DNA of 64,000 nt from Petaurus breviceps papuanus (Eukaryota > Chordata > Mammalia > Diprotodontia > Petauridae): NCBI GenBank assembly GCA_028583685.1, contig JAMXIF010000073.1, forward strand, positions 10,597,093 through 10,661,092, read 5' to 3'. Both the position numbers and the translations under genes were made by a program. Under the pieces are notes generated by a model. That model was given only the letters and a program-made list of their open reading frames with translations. It had not been told where the DNA came from and did not search any database. The stretch's first letter is position 1. Every line of letters begins with the position of its first letter. Below are positions 60,861 through 64,000 of this stretch, piece after piece.

Positions 60861-63311
60861 CCTCAAGTAGAATGTATGTTCCATGAGTACAAAGGCTGTT
60901 TCTTTTATCTCTGTCCCACTTAGCATTTTTTATATTACAAAGGATGGTTTAAATAGTAATTATTATTATGAACTATTATTATTAATCTAGCCTCCCAGGT
61001 AGTGTAAGAAATAGATTCTGCAATACTCTGGCAACAACCATCTGTCTTTTACTTGGAGAGACACAAATTATAGCAAGCTCCAAGTCTTTAAAATGTAGAC
61101 AGTTCCAGTTTAGAAGTTTTTACCTTATATTGAGCCAAAATCTTCTTCATTATAATTTCTACACATTGTTCCCAGTTCCGTACTCTGGAGCTGCACAAAA
61201 CCAGCCTAATTCATCGTCTGGGCAGCAAATCTTTAGATATTTGAAGAGAGCTATCATGTTCCACCTAAGCCTTTCCTTCTCCAGGTTAAACATTTCTAAC
61301 GCCTTCATTTCTTTTTAAGGTATTGCTTAATGGATCAGTGTCAGCCTGGGGAGAGGCTTCTAGTGTTGTGTCAAATCTAACCTTAGACTCTTGATGGGTC
61401 TTGCTTAATGTCTGATTGCCTCAGTTTCCTCAGCTGTAAAAATGGGGAATAATAATGATACCCACCTTAAAAGGCGGTTATGAGGTAAAAGTGCTTACTT
61501 AGCACTGTGCCTAGCACATGTGCTATATGAATGCTTTTGCCCTTCTTTCCTCCCTGCCCCCAATAGAATTCTGTGTACCTTCTAGATGCTAGGAATCCTG
61601 GACTGGTAAATGTTTAACAACCAGATCTCTGGAATGTGCATAGGACCAACTTTTAAGTTAAATTTTCATTATTAAACTTTTCTCCCTCACTTTCTTAAGT
61701 CTGTCTTTTTTTGCCTTTGAAAAATAGCCTGCTATCTCTTCAGAAGGTCTAAATTCATCCTCTTTGGGAAGGGTCTAACGAATCTGTTTGTTTCCCCATT
61801 ACTAGAGCATTTCTTTTCTTCTGTCATATTCTTCTGCTCAACACTTGTTTTCATTCTGTTGCCTCTTCAGAATCTTTTTTCTTTCATATTTACTTTCTGA
61901 CATATCTTTCATCCTGTCTAAAAACTCTCCATCTTCATAGACAAATATTCTAGAAATCCTTTTATTTTCTCTTCTAATAGGGAGTCCACTTTCAGGGGGA
62001 GCACATGCAATCAGTGACCACCTTAGGCAGGAACGCAAACAAAGCACAAATCCTTTGGACCAGTCACTGGAATGACTCCCTTAACATCCCTTCCTCTTAG
62101 TTTTCAAGTTGAGCTGCAATGTTTTGGGAGGTCCCCCTTGGAAGTTTCCTCTTAAAAGTGCCATAGCACATTACCTGTTGGCTCCAGTGAAAGCAACTTG
62201 CAGACCCCAAAATTTACAACTGAAATTGGATTGCCCATTATTCAGAAAATTCAAGTATGCTTCCAGTCCTCCTGTTTTGAAGAAAGACAGCAGTTGCAAT
62301 TTGTAAGGAGCAGATAAACTGGACAGGGCAGGGAGTGCATGGCTGAGAGCACTTTATTTTAAAGCATCAGTGCTCCCCCCAGCGGTCATTTCGAGACACA
62401 GTTATTGAAGTCTTTATTCATAGACTTCAACACCAAAACAGTGAAGGGTGGGGTGAATCTTCTTCTGTATTTCTTCCTTTAACTTCGTCATCTTCATTTT
62501 GAACGTGTGTCCCATGGTGTTAGCTTTGTTTAAAAAAAAATTGAATGAACAAAGGAGATGTGTTAAGGTTATCAGGGAAAATGGAGGCTATTGTGAGCCC
62601 AAAGAATACTGCATTTGGAGTCCGGGTTTTAATTTCAGCTCTGCCAGAGTCAATAGACTTAAAACTCTCTGTGCTTCATCTTTCTCATCTGTGAAGGGAG
62701 ACACTTGTACTAAGGTGCCTTTTAACTCTGAAATCCTGTGACTTCGATTAAGTTGATATGTCTTTCTTAAAGAATGTATGCTATTCAATGACATGTCATG
62801 TTTTTTTCCATCTCCCTGTTCTCTCTATCAAAGATTACTATAGTCCTGCAATGATGGGTCTGAAAACAGATCAGGAAGTGCTTGGTGAGCTTGTGAAGAT
62901 GAAAATTCCATCTGTGGCAAACTTAATGGACCACCATAACGTCATGTGGACCTTGGTAGTCTCACGCTGGTTTATCTGCTTATTTATTGATATACTCCCA
63001 GTAGAGGTAAGGACTTAAATGCATTTTACTGTGACATTCCCTTAGCACTTTTAAAATCCTCAAATGTACCCTTAACTCTTTTTGCACATAATTCAGTCTC
63101 TTTTTCCAATTTTGTTTTTCTACAGACAGTACTCCGAATTTGGGATTGTTTATTCTATGAAGGTTCAAAAATTATCTTTCGTGTGGCCTTAACATTAATT
63201 AAGCAACATCAAGCCTCTATTTTGGAAGCTACTAATTTCCCAGATATATGTGAAAAATTTAAGCAGGTCACAAAGGGGCCATTTGTCACCGAATGTCATA
63301 CATTCATGCAA
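16194..63311 (+). CDS. GRTP1: GRTP1, partial gene span (five internal coding exons)
   Basis: The five spliced exons read as one frame of about 247 residues matching GRTP1, a TBC-domain protein that stimulates GTP hydrolysis by Rab GTPases in membrane trafficking. The human protein is about 336 residues. This span would cover roughly residue 61 to residue 300, so the N-terminal exon(s) and C-terminal tail are missing from the window. Introns are 5.0, 4.2, 37.0 and 0.1 kb. Phase is consistent at every junction (split codon, whole codon, split codon, whole codon) and no frame break is seen, so the gene looks functional. The match was made from memory of the human sequence; other TBC1D paralogues fit less well because of the shared blocks [11 protein letters not shown] and SRWFICLF. 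Neighbouring genes are not in the window. Confidence 0.93.
16795..16960 (+). repeat. Old SINE-like fragment
   Basis: GAGTCTGGAAGGCTTGGGTTC, TGTGTGACTCTGGGCAATTTT. Similar wording occurs at 26690-26960. Confidence 0.5.
18273..18440 (-). repeat. SINE, family C, antisense
   Basis: Poly-T, GCAATTGGGGTTAAGTAACTT, GGGATTCGATCTCC (B box complement), GGCTGCCCC. The 11-bp duplication GATTTAATTAT occurs at 18262 and 18441. Confidence 0.92.
18560..18740 (-). repeat. MIR-like SINE, antisense
   Basis: CCTCCTCATTTTACAGATAAGG, TTGAGGTGACTTGGCCAC, GGAATTTGAATCCAGG. Confidence 0.75.
18905..19070 (+). repeat. MIR-like fragment
   Basis: CTTTGGCAAGTCGTTTAACTG, ATACCTCAGTTTTCTTCTCTG. Confidence 0.55.
19219..19382 (+). 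repeat. SINE, family A
   Basis: GGGGCAGCTAGGTGGTGCAATG to the C-rich and A-rich tail. Near-duplicate flanks TCTTAAATG and TCCTAAATG. Confidence 0.92.
19383..19914. other. Unassigned sequence
   Basis: No exon or repeat recognised. Confidence 0.4.
19915..20190 (-). repeat. Dispersed family X, unassigned
   Basis: ACTCAGCAAAACCAACTAATAA, GATAATACATGAAGTGTTCCC and TTTGCAAAGAAATTGGGAGG parallel 10735-10905 and 38315-38620. Confidence 0.5.
20191..20794. other. Unassigned sequence
   Basis: No exon or clear repeat. Confidence 0.4.
20795..20955 (-). mobile_element. L1 3' end fragment, antisense
   Basis: TTTTTAGTTTACAACATTC, TCCACAAGATTTTGAGTTAC, with a T-rich start. Confidence 0.8.
21056..21224 (+). 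repeat. SINE, family A
   Basis: GGCTGGGTGGTACAGTGAG to poly-A, with a perfect 13-bp duplication AAGAAGGTGTTAC at 21043-21055 and 21225-21237. It is 160 bp upstream of a GRTP1 exon. Confidence 0.95.
21397..21521 (+). CDS. GRTP1: GRTP1 coding exon carrying both catalytic fingers
   Basis: The 125-bp exon lies between the acceptor gcatccatag and the strong donor CCAG|gtaagt. It reads (D)[18 protein letters not shown], then [17 protein letters not shown]. In TBC proteins the IxxDxxR motif supplies the arginine finger and YxQ the glutamine finger that together hydrolyse Rab-bound GTP. Here the Arg codon is 21405-21407 and the Gln codon is the last codon of the exon, 21519-21521. Both residues are intact, so catalytic activity is expected. 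The exon ends on a codon boundary. Confidence 0.96.
21655..21835 (+). repeat. MIR-like SINE
   Basis: TGTCTGGAATCAGGCAGTTTG, AAGCCTCAGTGTCTCCATAC, TAATAGCACCTATTTTATAGG-like order. Confidence 0.7.
21836..22870. other. Unassigned, slightly GC-richer sequence
   Basis: The part 21840-22420 is richer in G and C than its surroundings and has open frames on both strands, but none has recognisable protein motifs. It could be an unrecognised old element or a gene relic. Confidence 0.35.
22872..23030. repeat. AT-rich block with a direct duplication
   Basis: The string ATTTAATATTCCAAA occurs twice within 60 bp near 22974 and 23008, inside TA-rich sequence. Confidence 0.7.
23573..23760 (-). pseudogene. 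A-tailed relic with a zinc-finger-like reading frame, tentative
   Basis: The minus strand reads [11 protein letters not shown], then [21 protein letters not shown], ending in about 17 A. C-x2-C-x11-H spacing resembles small UBZ-type zinc fingers. It is too short to name a parent. It may be a truncated retrocopy, or chance. Confidence 0.25.
23878..24085 (+). repeat. MIR SINE
   Basis: ACCTGGAATTAGGAAGACCTG, CCTTATCTGTAAAATCAGG, GGGTTGTTATGAGGAAATATG, TATATAAATGCTAGCTAT. Confidence 0.85.
24086..25258. other. Unassigned intron sequence
   Basis: No exon or clear repeat. 24400-24660 has somewhat higher GC and no recognised content. Confidence 0.4.
25259..25316. mobile_element. 58-bp palindromic mini-transposon (mariner-type MITE)
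   Basis: It begins CAGGGTGTCCCAAAAATC and ends GACTTTTGAGACACCCTG, which are inverted repeats, and is flanked by TA on both sides (25257-25258 and 25317-25318). TA duplication plus short inverted ends fit the Tc1/mariner superfamily. There is no coding capacity. Confidence 0.85.
25317..25688. other. Unassigned intron sequence before a GRTP1 exon
   Basis: AT-rich; the polypyrimidine tract and acceptor of the following exon are at its end. Nothing else recognised. Confidence 0.5.
25689..25785 (+). CDS. GRTP1: GRTP1 coding exon: middle of TBC domain
   Basis: The 97-bp exon lies between tctcgtag and the donor CCTG|gtatgt. It reads [19 protein letters not shown], then [13 protein letters not shown]. 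It continues the glutamine-finger motif YCQGMNF directly from the previous exon, and FWLL-x-x-L matches the conserved helix that follows it in TBC domains. It ends with the first base of the Asp codon completed 37 kb downstream. Confidence 0.95.
26210..26363 (-). repeat. SINE, family A, antisense
   Basis: G-rich start, TTAAGTGACTTGCCCAAGGTC, CACCACCTAGCTGCCCCC. The flanks GGAACATTTTT and AGAACATTTTT are near duplicates. Confidence 0.9.
26524..26660 (+). repeat. SINE, family A
   Basis: GAGAAGCTAAGTGGCACAGTG to CCCCAATTACTTCCAAAGAG. More diverged than the others. Confidence 0.82.
26690..26960 (+). repeat. Old SINE-like fragment
   Basis: GCCTGGAAGTTAGGGAGAACTG, GATTCAAGTTCTGACTACTGG. Diverged; resembles 16795-16960. 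Confidence 0.45.
27181..27339 (-). repeat. SINE, family A, antisense
   Basis: Poly-T, TTTGGAGGGCATTTGGGGG, GCCACCTAGTGGCCCC. The duplication CCTCATAATT lies on both sides. Confidence 0.92.
27440..27800 (+). mobile_element. L2 fragment, degraded
   Basis: CATGCCTCTTGCACCTGGG, then TTAGAATGTAACCTTAACATAAGG and GTATTTGTATCCCTAGCAGAAC, the L2 3' order. Confidence 0.5.
28321..28950 (-). mobile_element. Solo LTR of an endogenous retrovirus-like element
   Basis: 630 bp with TGTAGCAG at one edge and CTGTAACA at the other, flanked by the 5-bp duplication CTTTT (28316-28320 and 28951-28955) inside an L1. On the minus strand it begins TGTTACAGG and ends CTGCTACA, and has a TATA-box-like GGCTATATACACC at about 28706-28718, so it reads antisense. 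No internal region or partner LTR is present. A fossil solo copy, younger than the L1 it sits in. The family could not be named. Confidence 0.7.
29477..29501. repeat. (CA)n tract
   Basis: About 11 CA units within the L1. Confidence 0.9.
31281..31620 (-). mobile_element. Unassigned insert in L1, possibly an LTR
   Basis: Sequence from GCCTGAGGCATACTTCTC to AGCACCGTAATAGCTCC interrupts L1 ORF1-type sequence. TTTTTATTA near the start and the general texture suggest an antisense LTR, but I could not place ends or duplications. Confidence 0.35.
32617..32990 (-). mobile_element. L1 3' end, antisense
   Basis: T-rich start, TATTTTTAGTTTTCAACATTC, TAGTCATGTTGCATAGAAG and GGTCCTTGCATTGCTGAGAAG. It abuts the 5' end of the previous L1. 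Confidence 0.85.
32991..34377. other. Unassigned intron sequence
   Basis: No exon or clear repeat. Open frames around 33150-33540 and 33570-33890 carry no recognisable motif. Confidence 0.4.
34378..34930 (+). mobile_element. CR1/L3-like LINE fragment split by an RTE piece
   Basis: AGAATCATAGCATTTTATAG, CCATCCAACCTTTGC, GGCAGCTCAATCCATTTTTAG, then after the insert GACAGCTGTCATGTTCCCCC. Same family as 61060-61320. Confidence 0.55.
34626..34745 (+). mobile_element. RTE/BovB-like 3' fragment
   Basis: GCTGATGACTTTGCATAGTCC, CACTTGCAAGTCAAGACATC, CAGATGTCATCGGTC, ending in AACAACAGTAACAACA. This trinucleotide tail fits RTE elements. Confidence 0.65.
35010..35460 (+). mobile_element. L2 3' region
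   Basis: ATTTGGCATTTAAAACCCTTTG, CCAGCCAAATTAGAATCCTTG, TTCCTGATGCCCCAGTTGC. The long open frame here is an L2 by-product, not a gene. Confidence 0.8.
35463..35625 (-). repeat. SINE, family B, antisense, truncated
   Basis: TTTTAGTCATGTATGATTATC, TTTTACAGATGAGGAAACCG, CAGAGTCACACAGTTAG. Confidence 0.8.
35768..35832. repeat. (TA)n tract
   Basis: About 14 TA units, a short interruption, then two more TA runs. Confidence 0.95.
35935..36060 (+). mobile_element. L1 3' end fragment
   Basis: TAATTGATATCATATTGCTTG, CCTTCTCAGTGGGTGG, GGAACTCAAAATTT, also seen at 57847-57944. Confidence 0.75.
36255..36935 (-). repeat. MIR antisense, split by an RTE piece
   Basis: Left part AATAATAGCTGACTTATAGC and TCTTCACAAG (36255-36340); right part GATGATATGAAGATCCAG and GGATTTGAACTCACATC (36769-36935). 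Confidence 0.65.
36345..36768 (+). mobile_element. RTE-like fragment
   Basis: CTGCCACTGGACTTCGACGAC, GAGTAAGGCCTGTTGATGGC, TTTGTGCAACAATGATGTCAT, GGAAAGACAAACA. Matches the order of the 34626 piece over the shared end. Confidence 0.55.
37090..37205 (+). mobile_element. L2 3' tail
   Basis: TACAGTGGCTTGCACTAGGTG, CTTAACAAATCCTTATTG. Confidence 0.55.
37368..37778. mobile_element. TA-flanked CpG-rich MITE with internal repeats
   Basis: The 411-bp element has 22-24-bp inverted ends (CGTGTTTCCCCGATAATAAG at the left; the right end's complement is CATGTTTCCCCGATAATAAG) and TA on each side (37366-37367 and 37779-37780), the mark of Tc1/mariner-type insertion. Beside both ends, GGGCTTATTTTCGGGG-like units are repeated about six times. 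The middle (about 37470-37640) is rich in G, C and CpG, unlike the surrounding DNA. There is no transposase frame, so it is non-autonomous. Confidence 0.8.
37868..38140 (-). mobile_element. L1 3' UTR fragment, antisense
   Basis: AATTTTGAGTTCCAAATTC, AAGGCAAGCAATTTGATG, CTTTCTCTGGAAGTGGATAGC. Confidence 0.8.
38315..38620 (-). repeat. Dispersed family X, unassigned
   Basis: GAACAAAGATTTTAAAAAGATAG, GAGCTGTTCAGCAAAGCCAAG, CACACTCCCCCATTTCTTCAG. Parallels 10735-10905 and 19915-20190. Confidence 0.5.
38785..38994 (+). mobile_element. L1 3' UTR fragment, sense
   Basis: TTATCCACTTCCAGAAAAAG, GAACTGATGGAATCC, CTTTCACAACATGACTAG. It ends abruptly at an oppositely oriented L1. Confidence 0.75.
38995..39530 (-). 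mobile_element. L1 ORF2 3' end, antisense
   Basis: The minus strand encodes [16 protein letters not shown], the characteristic L1 ORF2 C-terminal string. The plus strand shows ATAGCACAGTAGTATTCC and TTGCTGAGTCAAAGGGTATAC. Confidence 0.88.
39535..39715 (+). mobile_element. L2 fragment
   Basis: CTTCAAGACTAAATTCAGG, GTGCTTTCTCCTACTG and TCTTAGAATTCCTAACTTTC follow L2 order. Confidence 0.6.
39775..40285 (-). mobile_element. L1 3' end, antisense
   Basis: T-rich start, TTTTTAGTTTTCAACATTCAC, GTAGTTCTTTTTCTGGATGTG, TCTTCCCAGGTTTTTCTGG. Confidence 0.88.
40286..41057. other. Mostly unassigned sequence
   Basis: A weak MIR-like trace lies near 40500-40600. Otherwise nothing recognised. Confidence 0.4.
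41058..41311 (-). repeat. SINE, family B, antisense
   Basis: TGTTGAATCATTTCAGTCATG, TTGGGGTTTTCTTGGCAAAG, GAACTCAGGGAGAAGAGTC. Confidence 0.88.
41313..41471 (-). repeat. SINE, family C, antisense
   Basis: Poly-T, GCAATTGGGGTTAAGTAACTT, CACGGCCAGTTATCTCTGGG, TGAGCCACCTGGCCGCCCC. Adjacent to a family B copy. Confidence 0.92.
41815..42035 (+). repeat. MIR/CORE-SINE
   Basis: GGTGGTACAGTAGATAGAACA, TGTGTGACCCTGTGCAAATC, CCTCAGTTTCCTTAACAG, GGATTGTGGTGAGGATAG. Confidence 0.8.
42205..42350 (+). mobile_element. L1 3' end fragment
   Basis: G-rich run GGGGGGGAAATTTAGAACTC, AGCGAATGTTGAAAATTTAT, A-rich end. Confidence 0.7.
42363..42521 (-). repeat. SINE, family A, antisense
   Basis: TCTTTTTGGAGGGGGAGGGC, GGGGTTAAGTGACTTGCCC, GAGCCACCTAGCTGCCCC. 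Confidence 0.92.
42580..43095 (+). mobile_element. L2 3' end
   Basis: CAGTGGCTCTCTATTGCCTC, CTCATGCCTGGCATGCTCTCC, AATGTAAGCTCCCTGAAGGC, CTTTAATAAGTACTTGCTG. Confidence 0.88.
43096..44361. other. Unassigned intron sequence with one microsatellite
   Basis: A (TG)n run of about 17 units lies at 43606-43641. No exon or clear repeat elsewhere. Confidence 0.45.
45300..45474 (+). repeat. SINE, family B, internally shortened
   Basis: GGGCGGCTAGATGGTATAAT head jumps to GTAAAATGAGCTGAAGAAGG and AAGTCAGACATGACTGG. Inserted in the L1. Confidence 0.85.
46873..48919 (+). mobile_element. Inverted L1 5' UTR and ORF1 segment inside the antisense L1
   Basis: It begins like an L1 5' end (GAGATAGAGCCAAGATGGTAG) and runs through the 5' UTR into ORF1-type sequence (ATTATTGGACTACTTGAAAACC, CAAGAATCACCTACCCAGC), stopping near 48919 with no ORF2, 3' UTR or poly-A. 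At about 48920 antisense ORF2 resumes (CCCTAATATATGATCAG). The part from about 47540 is an inverted copy of 50200-51480 in the host L1. Confidence 0.75.
48460..48548 (+). repeat. SINE, family A, 3' half
   Basis: CTTACTAGCCATGTGACCTTG to poly-A, flanked by AAGAAATTATC and GAGAAATTATC. Inserted inside the inverted ORF1 segment. Confidence 0.9.
49550..49770. repeat. (TC)n / CTCT-rich pyrimidine tract
   Basis: About 220 bp of almost pure T and C with imperfect units (CTCTCTGTTTCCCTCTCT recurs). It lies in L1 sequence between the ORF1 and ORF2 regions. Open frames here are low-complexity artefacts. Confidence 0.95.
50736..50858 (-). repeat. SINE, family A, antisense
   Basis: TTTTTTTTCTTTTTGGAGGGC, GGGGTTAAGTGACTTGCCC, CAGGTCCTCCTGACC; the far end is shortened to GGGCCTAGCTGTCC. 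Confidence 0.9.
51955..52106 (-). repeat. SINE, family A, antisense, at the L1 5' boundary
   Basis: TTTGCTTTTTGGAGGGCAATT to GCCACCAAGCCGCCCC. Flanked by CCACTGGTAACTT and CCACTGATAACTT; the left copy is also the L1's duplication. Confidence 0.92.
52107..54379. other. Mostly unassigned intron sequence
   Basis: Contains an L2 tail at about 52935-53070 (TGTGAGCTCATCTAAAGC, GCACAGTGCCTAGAAAATTC) and a MIR antisense at 53240-53400 (GGATTTGAATCCAATTCC). Nothing else recognised. Confidence 0.45.
54380..54500 (-). repeat. MIR-like fragment, antisense
   Basis: AAGATGAAGTGATTTACAC, GGCCAGTATGTGTCAGAGG, CCCAAGGCCAGCTTTC. Confidence 0.6.
54660..54718. repeat. (TG)n microsatellite
   Basis: About 21 TG units ending TGCGCGCACGTGCATGTG. 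Confidence 0.95.
54738..54899 (+). repeat. SINE, family A
   Basis: GGGGAATGGCTAGGTGGTG to CCCTCCAAAAAAA; the duplication AAGAATCAGT is on both sides. Confidence 0.92.
54900..55489. other. Unassigned intron sequence
   Basis: No exon or repeat recognised. Confidence 0.4.
55490..55838 (+). mobile_element. L1 3' end, sense
   Basis: GCAATGCAAGGTCCTAAAAC, CAAAGGACTCATGATGG, AACATGACTAATATG, GAAGTGAATGTTGAAAAC and a modest A-rich end. Confidence 0.88.
55839..56224. other. Unassigned intron sequence
   Basis: Nothing recognised. Confidence 0.4.
56225..56735 (+). mobile_element. L2 3' end
   Basis: CCCATGCCTGGAATGCTCTCC, GACTTTCTTGGCTTCCTGC, CTTTCTTGATCCCCCTTAATG, TTTGTATCCTCAGAACTTTGC. Confidence 0.82.
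56995..57180 (+). repeat. Old CORE-SINE-like element
   Basis: AAGCTTTTATTAAGCACCTAG, GCCAGGCATTGTGCTGAGCC, CTCTCAAGGAACTCAGTCTAA. Confidence 0.65.
57209..57362 (-). repeat. SINE, family A, antisense
   Basis: GGGGGAGGGCAGGGCAATTG, TTGAACTCAGGTCCTCCTGAC, CAACCTAGCCATCCC; TGGGAAAGA flanks both ends. Confidence 0.9.
57594..57840 (+). repeat. SINE, family B
   Basis: GGTGGCACTGTGAATAGAGC, CCTCAGTTTCCTCATCTG, GGATCATGAAGAGTCAAACA, with the RTE-like end ACTGAAAATGACTAAAC. Confidence 0.92.
57847..57944 (+). mobile_element. L1 3' end fragment
   Basis: TAATTGATATCACATTGCTTG, TTCTCAGTGGGTGGGGG, CAGAACTCAATTTTT. Confidence 0.75.
57945..58099 (+). repeat. SINE, family A
   Basis: GGGCAGGTAGGTGATGCAGTG to poly-A; the duplication AATGAATGTTA is on both sides, within an L1 tail. 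Confidence 0.93.
58157..58317 (+). repeat. SINE, family C, well preserved
   Basis: GGGCGGCCAGGTAGCACAGC, B box GAGATCGAATCCC, GCACCCACCCAGAAACACC, poly-A. A perfect 15-bp duplication GAAAAGTAGGGAGAG occurs at 58142-58156 and 58318-58332, so it is young. Confidence 0.95.
58333..58785. other. Unassigned intron sequence
   Basis: Nothing recognised. 58540-58760 has an LTR-like texture (CATTGGTTAGCATTTCAG) but no ends could be set. Confidence 0.35.
58786..58956 (-). repeat. SINE, family A, antisense
   Basis: Poly-T, GGCAATTGGGGTTCAGTGAC, GCCACCTAGCCGCCCC. The duplication TACTTTATTCTT is on both sides. Confidence 0.95.
58957..59559. other. Unassigned intron sequence
   Basis: Looks like old dispersed sequence (TCTTCAGCTGAAAGGGAAGCC) but was not assigned. 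A MIR-like trace (CCTCAGTTTCCTCATCTGT) follows at 59680-59710. Confidence 0.35.
59740..60955 (+). mobile_element. L2, about 1.2 kb of the 3' region
   Basis: GTGGATGGCTCCCAGATCTG, CAAACTGGATGTCCCACGATC, CTGACTCTGTCACTCCCCTAC, AATAAACTCTAGTGGCTCCC and TTCATGCCTTCAAATTGGC are in L2 order. Frames are broken. This is the longest L2 in the window. Confidence 0.9.
60745..60858. repeat. TA/TG-rich and (CA)n microsatellite
   Basis: CATATATATCCATATACATATG-type runs end in about 15 CA units, inside the L2. Confidence 0.9.
61060..61320 (+). mobile_element. CR1/L3-like LINE fragment
   Basis: TTTTTACCTTATATTGAGCC, CTTTAGATATTTGAAGAGAGC, TATCATGTTCCACCTAAGCC, CTCCAGGTTAAACATTTC. Same family as 34378-34930. 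Confidence 0.6.
61385..61545 (+). repeat. MIR-like SINE
   Basis: CCTCAGTTTCCTCAGCTGTAA, GATACCCACCTTAAAAGG, TAGCACTGTGCCTAGCACATG. Confidence 0.8.
61592..61720. repeat. Dispersed repeat, unassigned (partner of 7722)
   Basis: TAAATGTTTAACAACCAG, TCTCTGGAATGTG, CCAACTTTTAAGTTAAATTTTC. Confidence 0.5.
61721..62559. other. Unassigned intron sequence
   Basis: Nothing recognised. Confidence 0.4.
62560..62742 (+). repeat. MIR-like SINE
   Basis: CATTTGGAGTCCGGGTTTTAA, TTTCTCATCTGTGAAGGGAG, CTTTTAACTCTGAAATCCTGT. It ends 91 bp before a GRTP1 exon. Confidence 0.7.
62834..63006 (+). CDS. GRTP1: GRTP1 coding exon: C-terminal half of TBC domain
   Basis: The 173-bp exon reads (D)[19 protein letters not shown], then [13 protein letters not shown] and [15 protein letters not shown]. 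The acceptor is AAG rather than the usual CAG or TAG; the match starts exactly there, so it is the likely site. The donor is AGAG|gtaagg. The SRWF-x-CLF block is a conserved TBC motif. Relative to human, the MDHHNVMW segment differs (human MERLGVLW), which is ordinary divergence. The exon ends on a codon boundary, 119 bp before the next exon. Confidence 0.95.
63126..63311 (+). CDS. GRTP1: GRTP1 coding exon: end of TBC domain
   Basis: The 186-bp exon (62 whole codons) lies between ttgtttttctacag and GCAA|gtaagc. It reads [18 protein letters not shown], then [19 protein letters not shown] and [21 protein letters not shown]-x-EGSK is the conserved final TBC motif. In human the next residues are KIFSEPG, so at least one more coding exon must lie beyond 64000. 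Confidence 0.95.
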
Positions 63312-63384
63312 GTAAGCTTTGTTTGTTTGTTTCATGCTTAATCTAAAAAGAGAAGCTATAATAGTAGATGTTCTTTGTAAATAA

Positions 63385-63490
63385 TGTGCCAGACCAGAAC
63401 TGGGCAAGCTACAGCCCAGAGGCCTAATCTAGCCCATCTAACTGTTTTTATTTGGCCCATAATTAAAGAATGGTTTTTACATTTTTAAAA
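63385..63490. mobile_element. hAT-Charlie-like fragment
   Basis: GGGCAAGCTACAGCCCAGAGG, CCTAATCTAGCCCATC and TTTATTTGGCCCATAATTAAAG follow the order of a common old mammalian hAT MITE. Confidence 0.55.
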
Positions 63491-63499
63491 ATTTGTTGA

Positions 63500-63648
63500 G
63501 GGGAAATCAGGTGACACAGTGAATTGAGTACCAGCCCTGGAGTTGAGGACCTGAGTTCATATCTGTTCTCAGACACTTGGCACATTTACTAGCTGTGTGA
63601 CCTTGGGCACTTAACCCCAATTGCCTTGGCTTCCCCCCTCAAAACAAT
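63500..63648 (+). repeat. SINE, family A
   Basis: GGGGAAATCAGGTGACACAGTG to CCCCAATTGCCTTGGC. Slightly shortened before the tail. Confidence 0.88.
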
Positions 63649-64000
63649 TTTTTTTGACCCCTCTACTACTAAAAATAATGTTTTAAGTTATACTACACTC
63701 ATATTTCATAAATGCTTTATTCAAGGACAACTAAATGAAAAGCTATGTAGACTTTTGCTTCTTTTCCTCATTCTGTTGCTTAGCTAATTTACTGCTCATC
63801 AGCATATCTTTCAGGGCTTTAAATAAAATTAGTGTATGAATATTTAGGTGTTATCACATTATAGAGACAAACAACAACTCTGCTTAACCCAATGACCAGC
63901 TGCAATTTTGGAGGACCCATACTGAAATAAGCTGCCCATTTCCTCAAAGAGAGGGGATGGACTTAGGGTACAGAATGAGACAAATATACTTTTATTCTGT

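Larger units (their letters stand above)
25786..62833 (+). other. GRTP1: GRTP1 large intron, about 37.0 kb
   Basis: It is bounded by the donor GTATGT and an unusual acceptor ctctctatcaAAG, and splits a GAT codon after its first base. It contains most of the transposon load of the window: antisense L1s at 28.1-32.6 kb and 44.4-51.9 kb, L1 3' fragments, L2s, SINEs, a solo LTR and a MITE. No additional GRTP1 exon is needed, because the flanking exons join in frame as in human GRTP1 (RILP-DYYSPAM). Confidence 0.88.
63312..64000 (+). other. GRTP1: Start of the next GRTP1 intron
   Basis: Begins GTAAGC. It contains a hAT-like piece (63385-63490) and a SINE (63500-63648). From 63650 to the window end I recognise nothing; no terminal coding exon is visible. 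Confidence 0.8.

Overview
The window is vertebrate genomic DNA and almost certainly marsupial. It carries dozens of SINEs with the heads GGGGCAGCTAGGTGGC and GGCAGCCAGGTGGCTCAGC, L1 copies with marsupial-type 3' ends, a SINE family with a BovB/RTE-type tail, and older L2, MIR and CR1-like relics. I cannot fix the species. An Australasian marsupial is a reasonable guess, resting only on the SINE mix.

The one real gene I can support is GRTP1 (growth hormone regulated TBC protein 1, a Rab GTPase-activating protein) on the + strand. Five consecutive internal coding exons are present at 16194-16352, 21397-21521, 25689-25785, 62834-63006 and 63126-63311. Phases agree at every junction, and together they encode most of the TBC domain, including the arginine and glutamine fingers. 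The first coding exon(s) and the C-terminal exon(s) were not found. Almost everything else is intron, including a single 37-kb intron (25786-62833).

Layout: 1-16193 is upstream intron or gene-flanking DNA with MIR, SINE and internally deleted L1 pieces, a 10-N assembly gap inside a (TG)n tract (10493-10502), and an antisense relic of a TMEM8/PGAP6-like gene (12337-12700). 16353-25688 holds two introns with scattered SINEs and MIRs. 25786-62833 is the large intron. It contains an antisense L1 at 28.1-32.6 kb holding a solo LTR, a TA-flanked CpG-rich MITE (37368-37778), and an antisense L1 flanked by a target-site duplication (44378-51941) that holds an inverted L1 segment. A long L2 lies at 59.7-60.9 kb. 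63312-64000 begins the next intron.

I found no multi-gene system, CRISPR array or novel coding locus. The best leads are the nested and inverted L1 structure, the CpG-rich MITE, the TMEM8-like relic and the SINE stratigraphy. All family assignments come from reading the sequence and memory, with no database search.
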